Shown: positions 23,947 through 31,538 of the stretch, one piece after another | How the letters are laid out: the number at the start of each line of letters is the position of its first letter | How positions within the stretch are numbered: the first letter of the stretch is position 1 | Source of the DNA: Clostridia bacterium | GTDB taxonomy: Bacteria > Bacillota_A > Clostridia > Christensenellales > Aristaeellaceae | NCBI GenBank assembly: GCA_017432405.1 | Contig: JAFRJF010000175.1 | Location: 1-36,659, forward strand | DNA: 36,659 nucleotides | Direction: 5' to 3' | Translations under genes and position numbers: made by a program | The notes under the pieces: model-generated | What the model was told of the DNA's origin: nothing | What the model saw: only the letters and a program-made list of their open reading frames with translations | The model's database searches: none

Positions 23947-26310
23947 TTATGCGCCGCCGTTCAGCGGCTGCCCCTCGCGGTCCCAGCGCAATTCGCGGAC
24001 CACTGTGTCGCCGTCATACTCCTGCTCGATGACCGCCGCGCCGGAGGCGTCCACCGTCGGGTTTCCGTCGGCGTCGAAGTAGGCCGTCTTTACCAGCTGC
24101 CTGCGGGCGTTGTACGTCCACTGTGTCTCGCAGATGCCGTTGGCCCGGTTGACCGGATTGCCCGCGCGGTCCAGGCACAGCTCCCTGGTACAGTCGCCCG
24201 CCTCGGTGTATTCCCTGGCGACGGCTACGCAGCCGTTGTCCACGTCCATGGGCGCGCCCTGAGCGTCCATGAATTCCTCCAGTATCATCTGGTCGTCGTC
24301 GTTGTAGGTGCGGCGCGTCCGGAAGTATCCCAGCTTGCAGGCCACCGGCTCGCCCTTCGGGTCCAGGTAATACTCCTGCGTCACGTTGCCCCTGTCGTCG
24401 TACTGCCGGCGAACGACGGCATAGCCCTTGTAGTTGGCCACCGGCTCGCCGGAGGGGGTGAAATAGGCCTCCTCCAGGATATGTCCGTCCCCGTCGAAGA
24501 CCCGGCGAACCTCGGCATAGCCGAAATCCAGCGTCAGCGACATGCCGTACTCGTCATAATAGCGCTCCCGGATCGCGCGGTTCGATTCGTCCCGGATAAA
24601 CGTCACCAGGGCGTAGCCGCTGGGGCCCCGGGTGCTCTTGCCCGCGCGGTCCAGGCAGTATTCCTCCACGAGCCGGTCCTGGTCGTCGTAGATCCTGCAG
24701 ATCGAGGCATAGCTGCCGCCCTTGAGCGCCGGCCTCCCCCTGCCGTCAAAATAGCTCTCCCGGATCATATTGCCCCTGGCGTCGTATTCCCGGGTCAGCG
24801 AGGCATAGCCCTCCGGCCGCGTGACGGGCCTTCTTCCGTTCCAGTAGGCCTCGCGCACGATCCTGCGGTTTTCGTCGTACTCCCTCTCCAGCCGCTGGTA
24901 TCCGGCCCGGCTCATCACCGGCGCGCCCTCCTCGTCGAAGTACGCCTCCGATATCACGTTTCCCGCCTTGTCATAGGACCGGGTAAAGGAGGCATAGCCC
25001 GCGGCCAGGCGCATCGGCTTTCCCTCGGTGTCGAAGTACGCCTCCCGCCTGACGCGGTCTCTTTTATCGTACTCCCGGACAAAGGACGCATACCCTGCCG
25101 CGACGGCCACCGGCCTTCCGTCGGCGTCCAGATAGCGCTCCCCGATGACGCGCTTGTTCTCGTCATAGGTAAGCAGGCGGGAGGCGTAAGTCGCGTCGGT
25201 CCGGTTCATCAGCCGGCCCTGCTGGTCGAGATAATCCTCCCGGATCAGCAGCGCTTTTCCGTCGTAGGTAAAGCGCGTGCCGTACCGCCCGGAAACCAGC
25301 ACCGGGTTGTCGTCCAGGTCCGCGTAGGCGATGGTCCTGGTCCGGTTTGAGGAGGCGTAGAAGGTCCTGTGCACCGTCGCGTAGCCCTGCGCCGTGACCG
25401 TCCGGTTGCCGTTGGCGTCCAGGTAGTATTCCCTGACCTTGTTTCCCCGGCTGTCATAGTCATAGGCCACCGTCGCGACGCCGTCCGATCGCGTCTTGAG
25501 CTGCCCCTGTTCGTCGTAATCCGATACCGCCACGACCTGCCGCTTGTCGTTGAAGCGCCTGTGGGTGCGGGGAACGCCCGACACCTCGAAGACGGCGTAG
25601 CTCTGCGTCAGCATGATCGGCGCGTAGCCCGCCTCCGCAAACGCGGAAAGCGTGGCCTCCTTGTTGCGGGCAAGGACGTAGTCCACGTCCTGCTGTCCCG
25701 CCATCCGCATCGCCTTTGCGACGTCCGGCGGGTTCGACGCGAGCAGCTTGCCCAGCTCGTTCACGTAGCGGCCGTAGGGCATGACGACGTCCGCGACCTG
25801 CCGCAGGTAGATGGTTCCGGCGGAGATGGCCGCGATGCTCACGTCCTCGCCGTCCCGGCTTTCGATCTCATCGATGATCTCAAGGATCTCGGAGGGCACC
25901 TTTTCCGGGTTCTCCGCCCGGGTCAGCCACGACTCCCGATAGACGTTATGCCCGGCAAAGGCAATGGCCGCGCCCAGCAGCCCCGTCACCGCCAGCTTCA
26001 CCCAGGGCCGCCGGACGCGCACCAGCATCGTCATGCCCATGGCGATGACATACATCAGCGGCATGAAGGAAAACAGGCGCACGAAGTACGCGCGGTTGAA
26101 TACCCCCGCCAGCTTCAGGCCCGCTATGCTCAGGGGATTGAAGAGGCAGGCCAGGAACAGCAGCGGCACCCACGCAAAGACGATCCGTACCATCCTGCGC
26201 TTCTCGAATATCAGCGTCAGCACGATGCCCGCGTAGAAGAACCATTGGTAGGGGCTGCCCTGCCAATGGAAGTCGTTCAGGCCAAGCAAAAGCTCGATGT
26301 ATTCCTTCAT
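23947..26310 (-). CDS. Membrane protein with sixteen YD-like repeats (C-terminal half of a split GT-C-type protein)
   Basis: 787 residues. Residues 1-125 contain four hydrophobic helices and resemble the last membrane part of a GT-C/DUF6077-type protein (NDFHWQGSPYQWFFYAGIVL). Residues about 130-255 form a soluble domain (DVDYVLARN, GYAPIMLTQSYAVFEVSG) like those ending membrane glycosyltransferases. From about 275 to the end are sixteen repeats of 31-33 residues with the pattern GYAS..REYD..GN.I.E.YFD..G.PV, related to YD/RHS-type or toxin-like repeats. Such repeats form beta-rich carbohydrate-binding or spiral structures. ATG 26310 has GAGGG 5 nt upstream and starts 8 nt past the stop of the gene before it. 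I know of no described protein with this fusion. Confidence 0.8.
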   Translation of the reverse strand: MKEYIELLLGLNDFHWQGSPYQWFFYAGIVLTLIFEKRRMVRIVFAWVPLLFLACLFNPLSIAGLKLAGVFNRAYFVRLFSFMPLMYVIAMGMTMLVRVRRPWVKLAVTGLLGAAIAFAGHNVYRESWLTRAENPEKVPSEILEIIDEIESRDGEDVSIAAISAGTIYLRQVADVVMPYGRYVNELGKLLASNPPDVAKAMRMAGQQDVDYVLARNKEATLSAFAEAGYAPIMLTQSYAVFEVSGVPRTHRRFNDKRQVVAVSDYDEQGQLKTRSDGVATVAYDYDSRGNKVREYYLDANGNRTVTAQGYATVHRTFYASSNRTRTIAYADLDDNPVLVSGRYGTRFTYDGKALLIREDYLDQQGRLMNRTDATYASRLLTYDENKRVIGERYLDADGRPVAVAAGYASFVREYDKRDRVRREAYFDTEGKPMRLAAGYASFTRSYDKAGNVISEAYFDEEGAPVMSRAGYQRLEREYDENRRIVREAYWNGRRPVTRPEGYASLTREYDARGNMIRESYFDGRGRPALKGGSYASICRIYDDQDRLVEEYCLDRAGKSTRGPSGYALVTFIRDESNRAIRERYYDEYGMSLTLDFGYAEVRRVFDGDGHILEEAYFTPSGEPVANYKGYAVVRRQYDDRGNVTQEYYLDPKGEPVACKLGYFRTRRTYNDDDQMILEEFMDAQGAPMDVDNGCVAVAREYTEAGDCTRELCLDRAGNPVNRANGICETQWTYNARRQLVKTAYFDADGNPTVDASGAAVIEQEYDGDTVVRELRWDREGQPLNGGA

Positions 26311-26318
26311 AGCCGCCC

Positions 26319-27371
26319 TCAGAATCGCCCGTACTTAAACAGAAAATAAATCCCGCAGCACAGCGCGGGTACCAGGCCGCTCCACGGGATGTACCACAGG
26401 TGCTTCCACCGCCTCCTCTTATGAAACAGGGACAGAATGACCACCAGCGTCGTATTCAATATGATGGTGACGGCGCCGAACAGCGTCAGCGACGCCGCGG
26501 CCGTGGAAAACAGCAGCAGCAGCAGGCCCCTCTGGCGCATATACGGCCGGTTGAGGACCTGGATCAGGAAGGTGAACAGCAGCGGGAACAGGCTCACCGC
26601 GATCACCGCCTTGCCCTGGTAATTGGGCCCGAGCAGCCTGAACGTCACCGAATACGGGGAATACCAGCCGAAGATGTGCAGCAGGGACAGCAGAATCAGG
26701 AAGATCAGGCCGTTGTCCTTTCTCTTGAACAGCACGCTGGCCATGTAGACAAACACCGAATAGGCCAGCAGGATGTCATAGGCCTCCAGGACCGTGCGCT
26801 CCATCGTCGCCACGGACACCCCGGAGACCAGCGACAGGAACCCGGGGAAGTACAGCCAGCCCTGCAGCGCCCGGTGGGCGTTGAAGACCTTGCCGATACC
26901 GGTATACGGATCGATGGTCTGTATCGCGTTGTATCGAATCGCGTCCGCGGCGTAGGTGACGTAAGCGGCGTCGTCATAGGACCAGTAGGTCGTGTCCCGG
27001 ACAAAGCCGTTGAATACCTGCCAGCACAACAGCCCCAGAAACACGACAAGGTAGAGCCGTTCCCAGCCGTTCAGCCTGGGGAGCCTCAATGCAAAGGGCC
27101 TGTTTTTGCGCAGGCGCACGGCCGAATACGCGCAACAGGCCGCGACGACGGCCCCGAACACCCAGCACAGCGCCGAAAACGGCAGGCGAAAGAAGGCCAT
27201 CGGAAGCTCCAGGAGCTGGAAAATCGCCAGCTCCACAAAGAAGCCGATTGAAAAAAACGCACAGAGCCTGTGGCGGTTGTTATCGGGCAGCAGCGCCGTC
27301 CAGGGCGCGCCCAACAGGGCCGGCACCGGGAACAGGAACACCACCAGAAGAAGAATTCGCACTACGATCAC
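26319..27371 (-). CDS. DUF6077/GT-C-like membrane protein, N-terminal half
   Basis: 350 residues with about nine membrane helices. A first external loop carries an acidic pattern typical of GT-C enzymes (VRDTTYWSYDDAAYVTYAAD). A later segment reads SPYSVTFRLLGPNYQGKAVI. It ends abruptly after the last helix (CCGIYFLFKYGRF), where related proteins continue into further helices; that continuation is encoded by the next gene in another frame. The start is GTG (27371) with GAGG 7 nt upstream. Likely a polyprenyl-phosphate-sugar-dependent glycosyltransferase half or transporter; function inferred from topology only. Confidence 0.75.
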   Translation of the reverse strand: MIVVRILLLVVFLFPVPALLGAPWTALLPDNNRHRLCAFFSIGFFVELAIFQLLELPMAFFRLPFSALCWVFGAVVAACCAYSAVRLRKNRPFALRLPRLNGWERLYLVVFLGLLCWQVFNGFVRDTTYWSYDDAAYVTYAADAIRYNAIQTIDPYTGIGKVFNAHRALQGWLYFPGFLSLVSGVSVATMERTVLEAYDILLAYSVFVYMASVLFKRKDNGLIFLILLSLLHIFGWYSPYSVTFRLLGPNYQGKAVIAVSLFPLLFTFLIQVLNRPYMRQRGLLLLLFSTAAASLTLFGAVTIILNTTLVVILSLFHKRRRWKHLWYIPWSGLVPALCCGIYFLFKYGRF

Positions 27372-27404
27372 AAAAAAGCCTCGCTGGTCCTTTGATGATG
27401 AGCG

Positions 27405-29432
27405 CTACGCGCTCTTCTGCTCCGCCACCGTCCGCTCCCCCTCCGGATGGTACGTCGAAACCATGTTTTTCACCAGGGCCCTGATCTGCCCCTCCTTGTT
27501 GGCATACGCCGAGAGCATCAGCCCCTCCAGCTTCTGCAGGAACGCATCCTCGTCGAACTTGATCGGATTGCCGATGTGGATCAGATCGTTGTCCGTCTTC
27601 TGCATGCCCTCCTCGGCCATCAGCTTTTCCTCGTACAGCTTCTCGCCGGGGCGCAGGCCCGTATACTCAATCTTGATGTCGACGTCCGGCTTGTAGCCCG
27701 ACAGCTTGATCAAATTCCGCGCCAGCGTGTCGATCTTCACCGGGCTGCCCATGTCCAGCACGAAGATCTCGCCGCCCCTGGCGTACACGCCCGCTATCAT
27801 CACCAGGCTCACCGCCTCGGGGATGGTCATGAAATAGCGGATGATGTCCGGGTGGGTGACGGTCACCGGCCCGCCCTTCTCGATCTGCTTCCTGAAGATC
27901 GGGATCACCGAGCCGTTGGAACCCAGCACGTTTCCGAAGCGCACCGCCACGAACTCGGTTTTGATGTTCTCGAACACCTTCCCCGTGCCGTCCTTGTCGG
28001 CGTTCTCGGTGCCGTCGTGGGTGAACAGCTGGGGCAGCTCGTTGGCCTTGCCCGCCTTGATCTTCATGTCGAAGGACTGTATGATCATCTCGCACAGCCG
28101 CTTGGAAGCCCCCATGATGTTGGTGGGGTTGACCGCCTTGTCCGTGGAGATCAGCACGAACCGCTCGCAGCCGTGCACCATCGCCGCATAGGCGGTCTTG
28201 TAGGTGCCGATGGCGTTGTTCTTGATGGCCTCGCAGGGGCTGTCCTCCATCAGCGGCACGTGCTTGTGGGCCGCCGCGTGGTAGACCACCTGGGGATGGT
28301 ACTTCTCGAACAGCTCGAACATCCGCCGGCTGTCCCGCACCGAGCCGATGATGGTCTCCAGGTTCAGCCCGGGGTATTTCTCCTTCAGCTCCAGCTGGAT
28401 CGAATAGGCGTTGTTCTCGTAGACGTCGAATATGATCAGCTGCTTCGGGGCGTGGGCGGCGATCTGGCGGCACAGCTCCGAGCCGATGGATCCGCCGCCG
28501 CCGGTCACCAGCACCACCTTCCCGGTGATAAAGCGGTAGACCTCCTTCATATCCGCGCGAATCGGTTCGCGGCCCAGCAGGTCCTCCACCGACACGTCCT
28601 TCATGGCGCTGACGGTGGCCTCGCCCACCACGAACTGGTACAGGCCCGGCAGCTGCTTCAGCTTGCAGTTGGTCTCGCTGCAGATCGCCAGTATGTCCCG
28701 CTTCTGCTCGGCGGTGGCGCTGGGGATCGCCAGGTAGATCTCGTCGACGCGGTACTTTTCCACGTTCTCCATTATGTCGTCCCTGCCCCCGACGATGGGT
28801 ATGCCGTTCAGGTACCGGTGCCACTTGTTGGGGTTGTCGTCGATGATGCAGACCACCCGGTCGCTGACCTCGGAGGCCAGGGTCATCTCCCGCAGGATCA
28901 TCTGGGCCGCGTTGCCCGCGCCGATCAGCATGATCCGCTTGGCGCTGGCGTCCACGCCCTCGTGCCGCTGCCTGAAGATCTGTATGAATCGAAACCCGAA
29001 CCGCGCCGCGATCAGCAGCGCGAACTGGAAGAACGCGCCCATCAAGTAATACGAAACGGGCATGCGCCTGAACAGCACCGTGATCAGCACCGAGTGGACG
29101 ACGGACGTCAGCAGCGACGCCGCCAGCGTCCGCACGAACTCGGTATAGCTGGCGTAGCGCCAGACGCTGTTGTACATCCTCGCCAGCAGGAATACCACGA
29201 TGCAGCCCGCGGCGTAGGGCAGTATGAACTTGTTATAGGGAACGATGTACATCCACGGAATGGCGCTGTAAACGCAATCGAAGCGCAAAAACAGCGCAAG
29301 GAAGTACGCCCCGCACACCGCCGCGAAGTCGTACAGCATCAGCGCCACCGAAACGATCTGCCAGTGAGCGAATCTCCGGCCCTTCGCGTGTGCCCGGTTA
29401 TTATCCTGTATATTTTGCTCTTGCTGATTCAA
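27405..29432 (-). CDS. FlaA1/CapD-type NDP-sugar 4,6-dehydratase (membrane-bound)
   Basis: 675 residues, the long form of the family. Four N-terminal membrane helices (about 25-145), a first Rossmann domain (RIMLIGAGNAAQMILREM, 167-184), and the catalytic short-chain dehydrogenase domain with VLVTGGGGSIGSELCRQIAA (308-327), YHAAAHKHVPLMEDSP and STDKAVNPTNIMGASKR, where Met replaces the usual catalytic Tyr of the YxxxK pair, as in WbpM-like enzymes. It makes the 4-keto-6-deoxy sugar nucleotide used by the aminotransferase. It is the first gene of the operon; start is TTG 29432 with AGGAG 12 nt upstream, with an in-frame stop just before it, so no other upstream start exists. Confidence 0.92.
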   Translation of the reverse strand: MNQQEQNIQDNNRAHAKGRRFAHWQIVSVALMLYDFAAVCGAYFLALFLRFDCVYSAIPWMYIVPYNKFILPYAAGCIVVFLLARMYNSVWRYASYTEFVRTLAASLLTSVVHSVLITVLFRRMPVSYYLMGAFFQFALLIAARFGFRFIQIFRQRHEGVDASAKRIMLIGAGNAAQMILREMTLASEVSDRVVCIIDDNPNKWHRYLNGIPIVGGRDDIMENVEKYRVDEIYLAIPSATAEQKRDILAICSETNCKLKQLPGLYQFVVGEATVSAMKDVSVEDLLGREPIRADMKEVYRFITGKVVLVTGGGGSIGSELCRQIAAHAPKQLIIFDVYENNAYSIQLELKEKYPGLNLETIIGSVRDSRRMFELFEKYHPQVVYHAAAHKHVPLMEDSPCEAIKNNAIGTYKTAYAAMVHGCERFVLISTDKAVNPTNIMGASKRLCEMIIQSFDMKIKAGKANELPQLFTHDGTENADKDGTGKVFENIKTEFVAVRFGNVLGSNGSVIPIFRKQIEKGGPVTVTHPDIIRYFMTIPEAVSLVMIAGVYARGGEIFVLDMGSPVKIDTLARNLIKLSGYKPDVDIKIEYTGLRPGEKLYEEKLMAEEGMQKTDNDLIHIGNPIKFDEDAFLQKLEGLMLSAYANKEGQIRALVKNMVSTYHPEGERTVAEQKSA

Positions 29433-29825
29433 AACCGATTACCGCTCCTCTCGGAAAAGGGCGCAGCTTCACCGTCCCGTTGTGATCCCGTCCGCATGAC
29501 AGCGCGGCCGCCGCAGTCGGCCCGCGCCCCACAGGCGATATTCCCGTATCCAACCGCTCGGCCCTGATAGATTATCGCGCCGAAGGGCATAGCTACGCCC
29601 TCCGAACGCGTTCGGCTCACTAAAAAAACATATGCGTCCAGCCTTGCCACACCGCTGAATCCCAGCGTCTGCTTCCTGCTGAACCTTTTCCTGGCCCCAC
29701 AGGGCGGCACAGATCCGTCCGGCCGACACGCAGCCAGCGCCGCATTTAAAACAACGCCGCCGTATCAGCCAAACCCCACCCGGGATTCGCCAGCTTGAAC
29801 AAACCGCTATAGCCTATACCGATCT
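29433..29825 (-). promoter_or_regulatory. Long untranslated leader of the polysaccharide operon
   Basis: About 390 nt separate the predicted transcription start from the first gene. The leader contains a run of seven T residues on the minus strand (near 29622-29629), a perfect 14-bp palindrome CCGAACGCGTTCGG (29602-29615) and a short hairpin CGCTG..CAGCG near 29652-29666. A 93-codon open frame (29429-29710) has no ribosome site. Long leaders of this kind in front of polysaccharide operons often control read-through; no known riboswitch consensus was recognised. Confidence 0.5.
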
Positions 29826-29831
29826 ATCGTG

Positions 29832-29860
29832 ATTATAGCACAAGCCAGGTTAAATGTCTA
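29832..29860 (-). promoter_or_regulatory. Main promoter of the polysaccharide operon
   Basis: On the minus strand TAGACA (29855-29860; five of six consensus bases), 17-nt spacer, TATAAT (29832-29837; perfect). Only promoter with good hexamers seen upstream of the 17-kb gene block. Confidence 0.75.
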
Positions 29861-29996
29861 CTTCATTCCCAACACTTTACAGGTAGGCCTCTATAGGCTG
29901 TATTTCTGAAGATCGTCGGTTGAGCGTCATTTTGGCACAAAAAAAGACCCGGGATTTCTCCGGAGCCACACCATCTGCAATTCTACCGATATTTTC

Positions 29997-30027
29997 AAAA
30001 AACAAGGCCTGCGGGTTCAAACCAGGC
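29997..30027 (-). terminator. Terminator of the SRP RNA gene
   Basis: GCCTG (30023-30027 on the minus strand) pairs with CAGGC (30007-30011), followed by CTTGTTTTTTG. A second weak hairpin with a long T run (29941-29965) may back it up. Confidence 0.6.
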
Positions 30028-30118
30028 AGCTCCCGCGGCGCTCGTCAACATCCGCTTATTGCTGCTGCCTTCCGGCCCTGACAAGATTCACAGCATGACG
30101 CCGCACGGGACCCAGTCA
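30020..30118 (-). ncRNA. ffs: Small bacterial signal recognition particle RNA (4.5S)
   Basis: On the minus strand the conserved domain IV reads GTCAGGGCCGGAAGGCAGCA (30063-30082), including the GGAA tetraloop and the asymmetric internal loop that binds Ffh. The outer helix forms between CCCGTGCGGCG and CGCCGCGGG. The short distance (about 50 nt) from promoter to domain IV shows it is the small type without an Alu domain. It guides membrane and secreted proteins to the translocon. The ends given are approximate. Confidence 0.9.
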
Positions 30119-30139
30119 TCATCACCCACAGACAGAGAT

Positions 30140-30168
30140 AGTATACCATATCCCAACGCGCATTGCAA
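30140..30168 (-). promoter_or_regulatory. Promoter of the SRP RNA gene
   Basis: On the minus strand TTGCAA (30163-30168), 17-nt spacer, TATACT (30140-30145); transcription should start near 30133. Confidence 0.85.
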
Positions 30169-30201
30169 GTTATTTTTTCAAACGTGTCACGGGGACGGTT
30201 C

Positions 30202-30259
30202 AAAGAGGCTGAAGAGGGGCTCGGACTACACCCTCTCCTACGAGAACAACGTGCGCATC
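30202..30259 (+). repeat. 58-bp copy of downstream MBG coding sequence inside a REP cluster
   Basis: 57 of 58 bases match 32379-32436, the coding region for KRLKKGSDYTLSYENNVRI of the MBG protein downstream, in the same orientation. It is flanked on the left by GTGTCACGGGGACGGTT (30184-30200) and on the right by TGTGTCACGGGGACGGTT, so it sits exactly between REP-like units. Confidence 0.9.
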
Positions 30260-30305
30260 TGTGTCACGGGGACGGTTCTCCTTGTGTCACGGGGACGGTT
30301 CTCCT
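30260..30305 (+). repeat. Tandem 23-nt REP-variant units
   Basis: TGTGTCACGGGGACGGTTCT plus CCT occurs twice head to tail (30260-30282, 30283-30305). It shares the GGGGACGGTTCTC core with the 29-nt family but has GTGTCAC in place of TGGGACA and lacks the closing arm. Confidence 0.85.
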
Positions 30306-30351
30306 GACATCATTCTGGCCGTCCCTGTGACGCCTGTGCTGCAACTTCGCC

Positions 30352-30380
30352 TTGACTTCTCCGGCATTTCATCATATAAT
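30352..30380 (+). promoter_or_regulatory. Promoter of the frameshifted MBG gene
   Basis: TTGACT (30352-30357), 17-nt spacer, TATAAT (30375-30380), 45 bp before the start codon. The intact promoter argues the gene was active until recently or that the frameshift is not a sign of long decay. Confidence 0.8.
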
Positions 30381-30425
30381 CTTAATAACCCGTACACACA
30401 TCGACCATCAAGGGAGGAAGACGAC

Positions 30426-31538
30426 ATGAGAAACGGAAGGACCTGGCGCACGCTCTGCGCCGCTCTGCTCTGTCTCGTGCTGCTGTCTGGCATGCTGGCC
30501 TCGACAGCGGAGGATCTGGCGCTGCCGGAGGACGGCATCGCCGTGAACGCCGGCATCGAAGGGGACATCGTACCCGCGCTGGAGGAAGCCTTGGACATCC
30601 CGGAGTTGGACCTGGACATCGACCTGTTCCCGGAGGACGGCCTGGTGCTGGATTCGGACGCAGAGGAGATCGCGCTGCCGTCCGGCCCCGATGAAGGCGT
30701 GGACGGAAACGCCGAGGAAGATTCCGCCGGGGAATACGTCATCACCTTCGTCAACGACGACGGCACCGTGCTGCAGCAGAAGACCTATGCCGGCGGCAAG
30801 ACGCCCAAGTACAGCGGCAAAACGCCCGTCAAGGCGGATAGCAAGAAGCACACCTACACCTTCGCGGGCTGGGTGGACAAAGCGGACAAATCGGCCCATC
30901 CGACGGTCTACGGCAGCTACGACCTGCCCGAGGTGACCGCCGACGCGACCTATAAGGCCACCTACGATTCCGCGGACCGCATCTACACCGTGACCTTTGT
31001 GGATGAGGACGGAAAGACGGAGCTGTGGAAGAAGGAGGGCTACGCCTATGGCGACCGGCCCGAGTTCGGCGGCACTGAACCCACCAAGGCCTCTGACAGC
31101 CAGTTTTACTACACCTTCGCAGGCTGGCAGGGCAGCGACAAAAAGCTGTATAAGGCAGGCAGGAACCTGCCGAAGGTGACCGGTGACGCGACCTATAGGG
31201 CACAGTACAAGAAGAATCACCTTGTCACGCTGACAGTTTCGTACACCGGCAAGGCGCTGACCAAGGTCTACGACTGCAACAGGTACGGGGCGTACTCGAA
31301 GGACGGCCAGGTGGTTTACATCATCGAAGCCCTGAAGACCATCAAGGAGAAGTTCAAACTCAGCCTTGCCAGCAAGAAAAGCAAGTGGGTCAAGGGTCAC
31401 AAGAACGTAAACTTCAAACTGTCCCTAACCAAGCAGTTTGACAGCGCGGACGTGGGTAATAATTACCAATTTGAGTTCAAGGGTCATCCTGACCGGCGAA
31501 GACGCGGCGTATTATGCGCTAAAGGACGCAACAAATAG
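30426..31538 (+). CDS. Secreted MBG/B-repeat surface protein, N-terminal part before a frameshift
   Basis: 370 residues to the premature stop. Signal peptide about 1-28 (TLCAALLCLVLLSGMLAST), acidic linker like that of the paralogue at 7552 (IPELDLDIDLFPEDGLVLDS), then two Listeria-Bacteroides-type repeats (about 104-185 and 190-265; YVITFVNDDGTVLQQKTYAG, TYTFAGWVD; VTFVDEDGKTELWKKEGYAY, YTFAGWQGS). The first MBG-like domain begins at about 270 (SYTGKALTKVYDCNRYGAY). After FEF at 31470-31478 the frame is lost; the last 13 or so residues are nonsense. GGGAGGAAG lies 5-6 nt before the ATG. Confidence 0.85.
   Translation: MRNGRTWRTLCAALLCLVLLSGMLASTAEDLALPEDGIAVNAGIEGDIVPALEEALDIPELDLDIDLFPEDGLVLDSDAEEIALPSGPDEGVDGNAEEDSAGEYVITFVNDDGTVLQQKTYAGGKTPKYSGKTPVKADSKKHTYTFAGWVDKADKSAHPTVYGSYDLPEVTADATYKATYDSADRIYTVTFVDEDGKTELWKKEGYAYGDRPEFGGTEPTKASDSQFYYTFAGWQGSDKKLYKAGRNLPKVTGDATYRAQYKKNHLVTLTVSYTGKALTKVYDCNRYGAYSKDGQVVYIIEALKTIKEKFKLSLASKKSKWVKGHKNVNFKLSLTKQFDSADVGNNYQFEFKGHPDRRRRGVLCAKGRNK

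Noticed and set aside
27447..29567. 706-codon plus-strand open frame over the dehydratase gene
   Set aside because: Antisense shadow; the minus-strand protein has all family motifs.
29429..29710. 93-codon open frame in the operon leader
   Set aside because: No ribosome site, unusual composition, overlaps the start of the dehydratase gene; treated as untranslated leader.
29433..29821. c-di-GMP riboswitch in the operon leader
   Set aside because: A few GACGC/GGCAA-like words occur, but the paired helices and the conserved core of the known classes could not be built.
30010..30030. tRNA T-loop-like sequence (GGTTCAAACC)
   Set aside because: On the plus strand it lies in the SRP RNA terminator region; no cloverleaf can be formed around it.
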